5,364 bases of DNA from Roseburia sp. (GCA_017626625.1 JAGAIK010000376.1:1-5364), one strand, 5' to 3'. Positions 1-5,345 are shown, counted from the stretch's first letter. Notes: generated by a model from the sequence alone, not told the origin. Translations and numbers: made by a program.

Positions 1-15
1 CTAATTTTTATTTTT

Positions 16-21
16 CCTCCT
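16..21 (-). promoter_or_regulatory. Possible ribosome binding site of the gene beyond the left edge
   Basis: On the minus strand an AGGAGG motif lies about 50 bases downstream of the rimP stop. No start codon with normal spacing is visible before the window ends: 15 A/T-rich bases follow the motif. It could serve a gene starting at or just past the edge. By the common rimP-nusA order that gene would be nusA, but this is inference. The 69 bases after rimP contain no clear terminator, which fits continued transcription into a downstream gene. Confidence 0.4.
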
Positions 22-69
22 AAAATTTATTCTATCGTTATTATTAAGCAACAAATAAAACTTTCTCTA

Positions 70-537
70 TTAAAAATCAAATGCCAGACGAATCAACGCA
101 ATATCCTTTTTCTCAAAGACTAACTCTTCCCCGTCTTCCGTCTCAATGGTCACCGTCTTATCATCATATGCTTTTAAAATACCGTAAAATTCCTTTTCCC
201 GGTTGATGGCACGGTAGGTACGGATTTCTAATTCCTTCCCCATGCTGCGGACATAGTCTTTTTCCTTTTTCAGCGGTCTGCCAAGACCCGGAGAACTCAC
301 CTCAAAGGTATAGGATTCCTCCACATAATCTTCCCGGTCTAATATCTCATTCATCTCTCTTGCCACAGCCTCACAGTCGTTGACCGTGATACCGCCTTCT
401 TTGTCAATGTAAGCACGAAGATACCAGATACCGCCTTCTTTCACAAACTCTACATCCACCAGTTCGAAATTCATCCGCTCTAAAATGGGAGTTATCAGTT
501 CTTCGGTGCGCGCTTCATAACTTTCACGCTTTGACAT
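70..537 (-). CDS. rimP: Ribosome maturation factor RimP
   Basis: RimP binds the small ribosomal subunit in the cytoplasm and helps its late assembly. The 155-residue product matches the usual family length of about 150-160. The N-terminal alpha/beta domain (about residues 1-85) carries LVDVEFVKEGG, YLRAYIDKEGGI and the family signature YTFEVSSPGLGRPLK at 76-90. The C-terminal SH3/Sm-like barrel (about 91-155) includes FYGILKAYDDKTVTI. I chose the ATG at 537 because AGAAGGTG sits five bases upstream and the protein then begins MSKRESYEA as family members do. A longer in-frame reading from a TTG at 615 adds 26 residues with no ribosome binding site and no family-like sequence. In many bacteria rimP heads an operon with nusA and infB. 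The gene has its own candidate promoter upstream, so it probably does not depend on the kinase transcript. Identification is secure. Confidence 0.95.
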   Translation of the reverse strand: MSKRESYEARTEELITPILERMNFELVDVEFVKEGGIWYLRAYIDKEGGITVNDCEAVAREMNEILDREDYVEESYTFEVSSPGLGRPLKKEKDYVRSMGKELEIRTYRAINREKEFYGILKAYDDKTVTIETEDGEELVFEKKDIALIRLAFDF

Positions 538-542
538 GTGTA

Positions 543-550
543 CACCTTCT
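543..550 (-). promoter_or_regulatory. rimP ribosome binding site
   Basis: AGAAGGTG on the minus strand ends five bases before the ATG at 537. It decides the rimP start against the upstream in-frame TTG (615) and ATG (606), neither of which has a purine-rich site before it. Confidence 0.8.
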
Positions 551-630
551 TTCCCCTCAGCACGCAGAACTGACTGCCCACTGATGTTTTTATTCCGTTT
601 TTTCATTTCTGACAACGTCTATAAACGTGA

Positions 631-660
631 ATTGAGAGAGAACTTTCGTCCTCTCTCAAT
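631..660 (-). promoter_or_regulatory. Leader hairpin of rimP with GAAA tetraloop
   Basis: A perfect 10-bp inverted repeat (ATTGAGAGAG / CTCTCTCAAT) is extended, when read on the minus strand, by a G-T wobble, an A-T and a C-G pair closing a GAAA loop. The result is a 13-bp stem with a GNRA tetraloop. On the plus strand the same inner part has an A-C mismatch, so the RNA structure favours minus-strand transcripts. No U tract follows (next bases TCACGTTTATAG), so it is a poor intrinsic terminator. It lies between the candidate rimP promoter and the rimP start, about 95 bases upstream of the ATG. It could be a leader stabiliser or regulatory element, or a weak 3' end for the kinase mRNA. Confidence 0.6.
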
Positions 661-684
661 CCAGTCACCGTGTTATCATCTACT

Positions 685-713
685 AGAATAGCACTTTCTT
701 ATCAGAAATACAA
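685..713 (-). promoter_or_regulatory. Candidate rimP promoter
   Basis: On the minus strand there is TTGTAT (713-708), a 17-base spacer, then TATTCT (690-685) preceded by TGC, an extended -10. Predicted transcription would start near 678 and give a leader of about 140 bases that includes the 631-660 hairpin. The hexamers match consensus at only 3/6 and 4/6, so this rests on spacing and the TG element. Confidence 0.45.
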
Positions 714-727
714 GTATTTTCTGGAAT

Positions 728-1936
728 TTATTTCACCCGCTCTAACGGAACCGTCACATAAAAGCGGCTGCCCACCTGCTTTTCACTTTCCGCCCGGATG
801 GTTCCTCCTAACGCCTCTGTCACAAGCTTCACCATGGAAAGACCCACGCCAAGCCCCGCATGATTATCCGAAGTCAGTTGCCGCTCCTTTGTGAAGGTCT
901 CAAACATAGTCTCCATAAACTCTGCGTCTATCCCTACTCCGGTATCCTCCACGCAAAATTCCAGGAAATCCGTTTTCTCATTTCTCTCTGCCAGTCTGAC
1001 CTGCAGCCTGACGCTTCCCGGCTCCCGGTTGAATTTAAAGGCGTTAGAAATCAGGTTATAAAGCACCTGCTCCATGCGGATGGAATCTCCCAGATAAGTC
1101 TCCTCTAATTCTTCCTCCACCTGACAGGTAAAATCTATTTTCCGGTTCTGCTGCTTTGCCCTGGCATATTCCCGGCAGTCATCTAAGAACTGCTCCATGG
1201 AAAATACTTCCCGCCGGCAGACAACGCCATGCTTCTTCATGCGGCTGACTTCCAAAATATCATTTAACATGGATGCCATGTATTCTCCCATGCGGTGCAC
1301 GTGCTCTAAATAATATTCCGTTTTTTCCGTGTCCCGTTTTCTCACCGCATCGATTGCCAGCGCACTCATTCCCAAAACCGCATTCATAGGCGTTCTCAGG
1401 TCATGGGACATATATTGCAGAAACTCTGTTTTCACCGCCTCCGCTTCTCTTGCCTCCCTCAATGCCTGCTGCAGCTCCGCCTTCCGGATTTCTTCTTTTC
1501 TATAATAATTGTCTATATTTTTTGCAAATATGAATACACAGTTGCTCTCGCCATAATTTTTTACCGGAATAATCGTAGACTGCATCCATTTATAATCGTC
1601 CCCGTATTTTCTGCGGTAGCGGCAGATACTGTTATCCGAGCCTTTTTCATAAATTTGCTTCATATTCTCTAAGGAAATGACAGCGGCACACCGCTCCCTG
1701 TCATCGGGATGAACCGTCTCCAAAAATTTTTCCAGAAATACCTGCCAGTTGTATACCTCAAAGGGCTCTGCCACAAGCCTCTCTCTGTCCTTAATAAACA
1801 TTCCCTCTCCGCTGCTATAATTGATTTTGATAATTCTCGGATAGATGTCTCCTAAAATATCCAACGATAAATTTACAAGGTCATGTTTCTCCTCATTCCG
1901 CAAACTGCCTCTTTTGAATCTCACTTTATTCCCCAT
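728..1936 (-). CDS. Cytoplasmic PAS-domain sensor histidine kinase, orphan
   Basis: The 402-residue protein has no membrane segment or signal peptide, so it should sense an internal or diffusible cue. Residues about 25-145 form a PAS-like domain (NYSSGEGMF, TVHPDDRER, CRYRRKYGDDYKWMQSTIIP). A charged helix at 146-172 leads into the HisKA domain, with H-box MSHDLRTPMNAVLGM and predicted phospho-acceptor His178. The ATPase domain shows the N box (Asn294, Asn298), G1 box EDTGVGID at 330-337, F box around Phe345-Phe348, and G2 box GLGVGLSMVK at 361-370. All catalytic motifs are intact. No response regulator is adjacent, and the C-terminus stops right after the ATPase domain, without receiver or HPt domains. 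The ligand and partner cannot be deduced. The start is uncertain: AGAGG directly abuts the ATG, whereas the GTG at 1924 (residue 5) has GGATGGGG six bases upstream. The effect on the protein is four residues. Confidence 0.9.
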   Translation of the reverse strand: MGNKVRFKRGSLRNEEKHDLVNLSLDILGDIYPRIIKINYSSGEGMFIKDRERLVAEPFEVYNWQVFLEKFLETVHPDDRERCAAVISLENMKQIYEKGSDNSICRYRRKYGDDYKWMQSTIIPVKNYGESNCVFIFAKNIDNYYRKEEIRKAELQQALREAREAEAVKTEFLQYMSHDLRTPMNAVLGMSALAIDAVRKRDTEKTEYYLEHVHRMGEYMASMLNDILEVSRMKKHGVVCRREVFSMEQFLDDCREYARAKQQNRKIDFTCQVEEELEETYLGDSIRMEQVLYNLISNAFKFNREPGSVRLQVRLAERNEKTDFLEFCVEDTGVGIDAEFMETMFETFTKERQLTSDNHAGLGVGLSMVKLVTEALGGTIRAESEKQVGSRFYVTVPLERVK

Positions 1937-1975
1937 CCTCTATTTATTTTATCTTTCGTTTTTATTACAGCGGTC

Positions 1976-2004
1976 ATTATATCACGGTTGCTTCCATATT
2001 TCTA
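1976..2004 (-). promoter_or_regulatory. Promoter of the histidine kinase gene
   Basis: On the minus strand TATAAT (1981-1976) is a perfect -10, preceded by TGA (extended -10), with TAGAAA (2004-1999, 4/6 to consensus) 17 bases upstream. Predicted transcription begins near 1969 and leaves a leader of about 33 bases. It lies back to back with the tRNA promoter, separated by the T/A-tract region. Confidence 0.7.
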
Positions 2005-2005
2005 C

Positions 2006-2082
2006 AAAAAATTCGAAAATTTTTAAGACTTTTTTCAGGTTTTCCGCTGTTTTTTCCCTTTTTTTAATTTTTTTCAAAAAAA
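2006..2082. promoter_or_regulatory. Phased A/T-tract region, probable curved DNA or UP element
   Basis: Homopolymer tracts recur at close to one helical turn. A-tracts begin near 2006 and 2016. T-tracts begin at 2020, 2030, 2040, 2050, 2059 and 2068, and an A-tract occupies 2076-2082. The block ends three bases before the tRNA promoter -35. Tracts of 4-7 A/T bases in phase with the helix are known to bend DNA, and AT-rich DNA just upstream of -35 acts as an UP element for strong stable-RNA promoters. That it does so here is inference. No gene is present in 1937-2123. Confidence 0.6.
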
Positions 2083-2084
2083 GC

Positions 2085-2112
2085 TTGCAATTTTGAAATC
2101 AGGTGTTATAAT
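2085..2112 (+). promoter_or_regulatory. Strong promoter of the tRNA-Glu pair
   Basis: TTGCAA (2085-2090), a 16-base spacer, and a perfect TATAAT (2107-2112) preceded by TGT (extended -10). The expected start near 2119 is only about five bases before the mature tRNA 5' end, typical for tRNA operons. Confidence 0.85.
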
Positions 2113-2123
2113 AGTTCTTGTCC

Positions 2124-2195
2124 GGTTCATTGGTCAAGCGGTTAAGACGCCGCCCTCTCACGGCGGAAACAGGGGTTCGATTCCCCTATGAACTG
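2124..2195 (+). tRNA. tRNA-Glu (anticodon CTC), first copy
   Basis: The 72-base gene folds as a complete cloverleaf. Acceptor GGTTCAT pairs with ATGAACT (G-U at the first pair). The D arm is closed by GTC/GAC, and the anticodon stem CCGCC/GGCGG holds loop CTCTCAC with anticodon CTC at 2157-2159. The T arm is AGGGG-TTCGATT-CCCCT. Discriminator G fits tRNA-Glu. CCA is not encoded; the next bases are CTC. It reads GAG codons and is co-transcribed with the second copy 30 bases downstream. Confidence 0.97.
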
Positions 2196-2196
2196 C

Positions 2197-2219
2197 TCAA
2201 TATTCTTCATAAATATTGA
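2197..2219 (+). other. Hairpin in the spacer between the two tRNAs
   Basis: TCAATATT and AATATTGA form a perfect 8-bp inverted repeat with a 7-base loop, filling most of the 30-base spacer. It has no U tract after it, so it is unlikely to terminate transcription. A role in separating the two tRNAs during precursor processing is inference. Confidence 0.5.
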
Positions 2220-2225
2220 TTAAAT

Positions 2226-2297
2226 GGCTCGTTGGTCAAGCGGTTAAGACGCCGCCCTCTCACGGCGGAAACAGGGGTTCGATTCCCCTACGAGCTG
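2226..2297 (+). tRNA. tRNA-Glu (anticodon CTC), second copy
   Basis: This is a complete 72-base cloverleaf identical to the first copy except at four acceptor-stem bases, where two pairs have changed together (GGCTCGT with ACGAGCT). The anticodon CTC is at 2259-2261, the discriminator is G, and CCA is not encoded. Both copies therefore read the same codon. An intrinsic terminator follows 30 bases downstream. The pair looks like a tandem duplication whose acceptor stems then drifted by paired changes. Confidence 0.97.
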
Positions 2298-2326
2298 CTA
2301 CTGTTTTTATAACAGCCCAACCCGAG

Positions 2327-2359
2327 AATGTCGAAGCTTTTTGGTTTCGGCATTTTTTA
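2327..2359 (+). terminator. Intrinsic terminator of the tRNA-Glu operon
   Basis: AATGTCGAA pairs with TTCGGCATT (one T-G wobble) around a loop of about 10 bases. TTTTTT follows, then a second T run at about 2363-2368. Position and orientation fit the end of the two-tRNA transcript. Confidence 0.85.
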
Positions 2360-2395
2360 TTGCTTTTTTGGAAACCGCCAAGAAAACCCGGTAAT

Positions 2396-2425
2396 AGAAA
2401 AACCGCCATTGCTGGCGGTTTTTCT
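2396..2425. terminator. Bidirectional intrinsic terminator, 3' of the nitronate monooxygenase gene
   Basis: AGAAAAACCGCC and GGCGGTTTTTCT form a perfect 12-bp stem, extendable by one A-T pair, around ATTGCT. It is GC-rich near the loop and has A and T tracts on the outer arms, so it works on either strand. It lies 18 bases past the stop of the minus-strand gene and also backs up the tRNA terminator. Confidence 0.9.
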
Positions 2426-2442
2426 GCTAATCCCAATGGATA

Positions 2443-3528
2443 TCATCCTATTTCTTTATACATCAAATCCTGTACCACCTCATGCACCGTCTCAATCTTT
2501 TTGATTTTCCCCACATTGCTGCCGCAGAACACCAACCCGTGCTCCACATCGCCTTTTACTGCCGCCACCAATGCCTTGGTGATACAATAAGGGATTTCTG
2601 CCGGATGGCAGTTTTTGATACAGTGATAGCAATGGCTGATTTTCACCGGATTTTTCTCTTCCACCTCCCGGAGCAGTTCGTTTTCCAGGGCACGCCCCGG
2701 CATTCCCACCGGACTTTTGATAATTTTAATCTCCTCCGGTTTTGCATGGACATACGCCATCTTATAAGCTTCCGAGGCGTCGCATTCCTCCGTCGCCACA
2801 AAACGGGTGGCTGCCTGTATGCCGTCCGCCCCCAGAGCGCAGATTTTTTCCGCATCCGCTGCGTCCCAGACGCCGCCTGCCATAAATACCGGAATGTCTG
2901 TCTGATACTTTTCCTCGTATTTTTTCTTTTCACCGATAATCTCTTTTAATTCCACAGCAAAATCCGGCTTCTCCGCATCCGACAGTTGTTCTTTTGAAAA
3001 GCCCAGATGACCGCCCGCCTCCGGTCCTTCCACAACGATAAAATCCGGCACCCGCTGGTATCTTTTATCCCAGCTCTTTAACAACAGCGCAATAGCTCTC
3101 TTTGAAGAAACCACCGGGGCAATCTTTGTCAGGCTTCCCTTTACCAGTTCCGGCAAATCCAGGGGCAGCCCTGCCCCGCAGATGACAACATCCGCCCCTG
3201 CGCGCACTGCCTCCCGTACATGCTCTTTGTAATGCTGCAGCGCCACCATGACATTGACGCCCACCATGCCCTCGCCTCCTGCAATTTCCTTTGCTCTCTG
3301 AATATGCTTGCGGATTCCGCGCAGATTACATTCTTCCTCATGATTTTCAAAATCCGGTTCCGCAAACCCAATCTGTGCCGTGGAAATAATGCCAATTCCG
3401 CCTTCCGCAGCCACCGCGCCTGCCAGCCCGCTGAGGCTGACGCCGACTCCCATGCCTCCCTGAATCAGCGGAACCTTAATATTCCATTTCTGAAATGCTT
3501 TCATATCAAATATCGGTTTCTTTTCCAT
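2443..3528 (-). CDS. Nitronate monooxygenase / 2-nitropropane dioxygenase-family FMN enzyme
   Basis: The 361-residue protein has a TIM-barrel of the nitronate monooxygenase and FabK superfamily, cytoplasmic and FMN-binding. It opens with PLIQGGMGVGVS (20-31). GVNVMVAL follows at 90-97, then EGPEAGGHLGF (167-177) with the conserved His174. The FMN phosphate region is FMAGGV (215-220) and ALGADGIQAATRF (231-243). Known members oxidise alkyl nitronates; FabK members reduce enoyl-ACP. No fatty-acid genes are in view, and the C-terminal extension argues against FabK, but the true substrate is open. That extension has cysteines 300, 303, 307 and 315 (C-x2-C-x3-C-x7-C) and Cys335. The start at 3528 has AAGGAG eight bases upstream; an in-frame TTG six codons earlier lies within that site's flank. 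The gene looks monocistronic and ends at the 2396-2425 terminator. Confidence 0.88.
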   Translation of the reverse strand: MEKKPIFDMKAFQKWNIKVPLIQGGMGVGVSLSGLAGAVAAEGGIGIISTAQIGFAEPDFENHEEECNLRGIRKHIQRAKEIAGGEGMVGVNVMVALQHYKEHVREAVRAGADVVICGAGLPLDLPELVKGSLTKIAPVVSSKRAIALLLKSWDKRYQRVPDFIVVEGPEAGGHLGFSKEQLSDAEKPDFAVELKEIIGEKKKYEEKYQTDIPVFMAGGVWDAADAEKICALGADGIQAATRFVATEECDASEAYKMAYVHAKPEEIKIIKSPVGMPGRALENELLREVEEKNPVKISHCYHCIKNCHPAEIPYCITKALVAAVKGDVEHGLVFCGSNVGKIKKIETVHEVVQDLMYKEIG

Positions 3529-3536
3529 ATTGTTGT

Positions 3537-3542
3537 CTCCTT
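3537..3542 (-). promoter_or_regulatory. Ribosome binding site of the nitronate monooxygenase-family gene
   Basis: AAGGAG on the minus strand ends eight bases before the ATG at 3528. It fixes the start there, because the alternative upstream TTG at 3546 precedes the site. Confidence 0.8.
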
Positions 3543-3585
3543 GCAAACCATTTTATCTAGTTTTCAATACCAGATATAATAGTAC

Positions 3586-3614
3586 ATTATATTTGTGCAG
3601 AATACAACCCTAAA
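3586..3614 (-). promoter_or_regulatory. Candidate promoter of the nitronate monooxygenase-family gene
   Basis: A perfect TATAAT lies at 3591-3586 on the minus strand. With a 17-base spacer the -35 would be TTTAGG (3614-3609), a weak 3/6 match. A second option is TTGTAT, 17 bases, then TACTAT slightly downstream. The -10 is convincing but the exact -35 is not. Confidence 0.45.
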
Positions 3615-3661
3615 TTTTCCAAATAAAAAGTTACCGACAGCCGGTTTCTTTTTGCTTCGGC

Positions 3662-3690
3662 TTGTGCCAGGAAAAAACGAATGGTAAAAT
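3662..3690 (+). promoter_or_regulatory. Candidate promoter of the small anchored-protein gene
   Basis: TTGTGC (3662-3667), a 17-base spacer, then TAAAAT (3685-3690) preceded by TGG, an extended -10. Start would be near 3697, giving a leader of about 47 bases. The -35 is weak (3/6). Confidence 0.5.
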
Positions 3691-3743
3691 AGTTATAGAT
3701 AAGCAGGCTGCAAATCGGGATTTTACAAGGGAGATGCGTTGAT

Positions 3744-4151
3744 ATGAAAAAGAAAATAGCCATATTATTATCTGTTATAGTAGTTCTTATTGTAGGCATT
3801 GCTGTTTGGTATAATGCTCCAATCGACTTGATGAATTTAGACCCCAATGAAGTCAAAGAAATCGTTATTTTTAATGGTAACAGTGGAAATTCAACACATA
3901 TTCAAGATAAAGAGCAAATTCAACATATTATTGATAATTTGAATGATGTTGAAGTAAAAAGGTCAAAGCTATCGGCTGGTTATTCTGGGTATAGCTTCAA
4001 AGTAACTATTTATCTATCTGATGGCAATGAATCAGATGGTTGGAATAATTTTATTATCAATTCAGATGATACAATTAGAAAAGACCCTTTTTTCTATTCT
4101 GCAGCAAAAGAGAAAATTGATTACGACTATATAACGAATATCGTAGAATAA
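3744..4151 (+). CDS. Small membrane-anchored protein of unknown function
   Basis: I do not recognise this 135-residue protein. It begins with three lysines and a hydrophobic stretch at about 5-23 (IAILLSVIVVLIVGIAVW). There is no lipobox cysteine and no clear signal peptidase site, so it is probably anchored in the membrane with residues 25-135 outside. That part is polar and acidic. It has strand-like segments (VKEIVIFNG, SFKVTIYLSDG, NNFIINSDD) and a helix-like DKEQIQHIIDNLNDV, a pattern common in small secreted Firmicutes domains, but no family can be assigned. AAGGGAGA lies ten bases before the ATG, slightly long spacing. The gene has its own candidate promoter and a strong terminator, so it appears to stand alone. 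Its codons are visibly richer in A/T than those of its neighbours, suggesting a separate origin or weak constraint. It is complete, not truncated. Confidence 0.8.
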   Translation: MKKKIAILLSVIVVLIVGIAVWYNAPIDLMNLDPNEVKEIVIFNGNSGNSTHIQDKEQIQHIIDNLNDVEVKRSKLSAGYSGYSFKVTIYLSDGNESDGWNNFIINSDDTIRKDPFFYSAAKEKIDYDYITNIVE

Positions 4152-4188
4152 TGCAACTCCCAGTTTATCGTACAAATAGTAAAAGCAG

Positions 4189-4233
4189 AAAAAAAGACAG
4201 GTAAAAACAATCGTTTCTTACCTGTCTTTTTTT
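4189..4233. terminator. Bidirectional intrinsic terminator between the small gene and galE
   Basis: A perfect 16-bp stem: seven A, then GACAGGTAA, pairs with TTACCTGTC then seven T. Inside, a single bulged C and an AAAC/GTTT pairing close the loop AATC. With A and T tracts on the outer arms it can end transcription on both strands, as expected between convergent genes. It begins 38 bases after the stop of the small gene. Confidence 0.93.
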
Positions 4234-4273
4234 CGCACCCTGTATGGCAACTGCCCTATTTCAGTTTATTGGT

Positions 4274-4295
4274 GGATGCTGTTTTATCAGCATCT
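4274..4295. other. Hairpin just downstream of galE
   Basis: GATGCTG and CAGCATC form a perfect 7-bp stem (plus one G-T pair) around TTTTAT, 26 bases past the galE stop. Neither strand has a T tract after it, so termination of galE is more likely at 4189-4233. It may protect the 3' end of the galE mRNA. A short A/T inverted repeat (CAAAAA-TTC-TTTTTG, 4299-4313) lies between it and galE. Confidence 0.4.
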
Positions 4296-4320
4296 GCTCA
4301 AAAATTCTTTTTGTATGAAA

Positions 4321-5337
4321 TTAATCCTCATATCCATTCGGATTGTTCTTCTGCCATCTCCAGGAGTCCTCACACATCTCCTTGATACCGTACTGTGCCC
4401 TCCAGCCCAGCTCCCGCTCCGCCTTTGACGGGTCGCAGTAACAGGTGGCAATATCCCCTGCTCTTCTCGGTTTGATGGAGTAAGGTACCTTCACTCCGGT
4501 CGCTTCCTCAAAATTCTTTACAATATCCAGCACGCTGTAGCCGTGTCCGGTGCCAAGGTTATAAATGGCAAGACCGCAGTTCTCGTCGATTTTCTTTAAG
4601 GCTTTTACATGACCCACCGCAAGGTCTACCACATGGATATAATCTCTCACTCCGGTTCCGTCCGGGGTGTCGTAGTCGTTGCCGAATACGCCTAACTCTT
4701 TTAATTTGCCGACTGCCACCTGAGTCACATAGGGCATCAGGTTATTCGGAATACCGTTGGGGTTTTCTCCCATGGTACCGCTCTTGTGGGCGCCGATGGG
4801 GTTAAAGTAACGAAGTAAAATCACATTCCATTCCGGGTCTGCTTTCTGAATGTCCATTAACACCTGCTCTAACATGGATTTGGTCCAGCCGTAAGGATTG
4901 GTGCACTGTCCCTTCGGGCATTCTTCCGTAATCGGTATCTGCGCCGGGTCTCCGTATACTGTTGCGGAGGAAGAGAAAATGATGTTTTTGCAGTTATGCT
5001 GGCGCATCACATCCACCAGAGTTAAAGTACCGGAAATATTGTTGTTATAGTACTCCCATGGTTTCTGCACGGACTCGCCCACTGCCTTTAAACCTGCAAA
5101 ATGGATACAGCTATCAATCTTCTCTTTTTCAAAAATCTCATTTAAAATGGTACGGTCTAAAATGTCTCCCTTATAGAAGGTGACTGCCTTTCCGGTAATC
5201 GCCTTTACCCTGTCCAAAGACTTTTCAGAGGCGTTGCTTAAGTTGTCTAATACTACTACCTCATAGCCTGCGTCAAGTAATTCCACACAGGTGTGGCTTC
5301 CGATAAATCCAGCTCCTCCAGTTACTAAAATTGCCAT
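4321..5337 (-). CDS. galE: UDP-glucose 4-epimerase GalE
   Basis: GalE interconverts UDP-glucose and UDP-galactose with tightly bound NAD, in the Leloir pathway and in supplying sugars for surface glycans. The 338 residues equal the length of the E. coli enzyme. The Rossmann motif [10 protein letters not shown] gives Gly7-Gly10-Gly13, and DNLSN at 31-35 binds the NAD ribose. The catalytic set Ser124, Tyr149 and Lys153 ([15 protein letters not shown]) falls at the E. coli positions. The substrate domain keeps [27 protein letters not shown] and RRAGDI. Residue 299, a tyrosine in E. coli, is cysteine here, as in epimerases that also accept N-acetylated sugars. The ATG at 5337 has AAAGGTGG eight bases upstream; an in-frame TTG seven codons earlier precedes that site. 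No other gal gene is visible, and the upstream context lies beyond the window. Confidence 0.97.
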   Translation of the reverse strand: MAILVTGGAGFIGSHTCVELLDAGYEVVVLDNLSNASEKSLDRVKAITGKAVTFYKGDILDRTILNEIFEKEKIDSCIHFAGLKAVGESVQKPWEYYNNNISGTLTLVDVMRQHNCKNIIFSSSATVYGDPAQIPITEECPKGQCTNPYGWTKSMLEQVLMDIQKADPEWNVILLRYFNPIGAHKSGTMGENPNGIPNNLMPYVTQVAVGKLKELGVFGNDYDTPDGTGVRDYIHVVDLAVGHVKALKKIDENCGLAIYNLGTGHGYSVLDIVKNFEEATGVKVPYSIKPRRAGDIATCYCDPSKAERELGWRAQYGIKEMCEDSWRWQKNNPNGYED

Positions 5338-5345
5338 AATTTTTT

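Noticed and set aside
538..615. In-frame N-terminal extension of rimP from a TTG at 615, or a leader peptide
   Set aside because: Neither the TTG nor the ATG at 606 has a ribosome binding site. The added residues are unlike RimP, and AGAAGGTG sits at ideal distance from the ATG at 537.
670..1108. Plus-strand open reading frames across the kinase gene
   Set aside because: They lie antisense to a gene with intact kinase motifs and encode no recognisable domain, so they are shadows.
2124..2297. tRNA repeat as an attachment site or mobile-element boundary
   Set aside because: The repeat is fully explained by two complete tRNA genes. No integrase, partial tRNA 3' end or mobile gene is present nearby.
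2216..2590. 124-codon plus-strand frame running through the second tRNA and its terminators
   Set aside because: It crosses a tRNA gene and two terminators and overlaps the nitronate monooxygenase 3' end. It has no plausible ribosome binding site or protein family.
2482..3579. Other-frame readings on both strands inside the nitronate monooxygenase-family gene
   Set aside because: The 361-residue frame has conserved FMN-binding motifs throughout. The others are low-complexity or Arg/His/Cys-rich shadows.
3638..3663. AGCCG / CGGCT inverted repeat upstream of the small gene, considered as an operator or terminator
   Set aside because: The arms are only five bases with a loop of about 15, and there is no extended pairing, so chance occurrence is likely.
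3587..3856. 89-codon minus-strand frame overlapping the small anchored-protein gene
   Set aside because: It is antisense to a better-supported gene with ribosome binding site, promoter and terminator, and it covers both divergent promoters.
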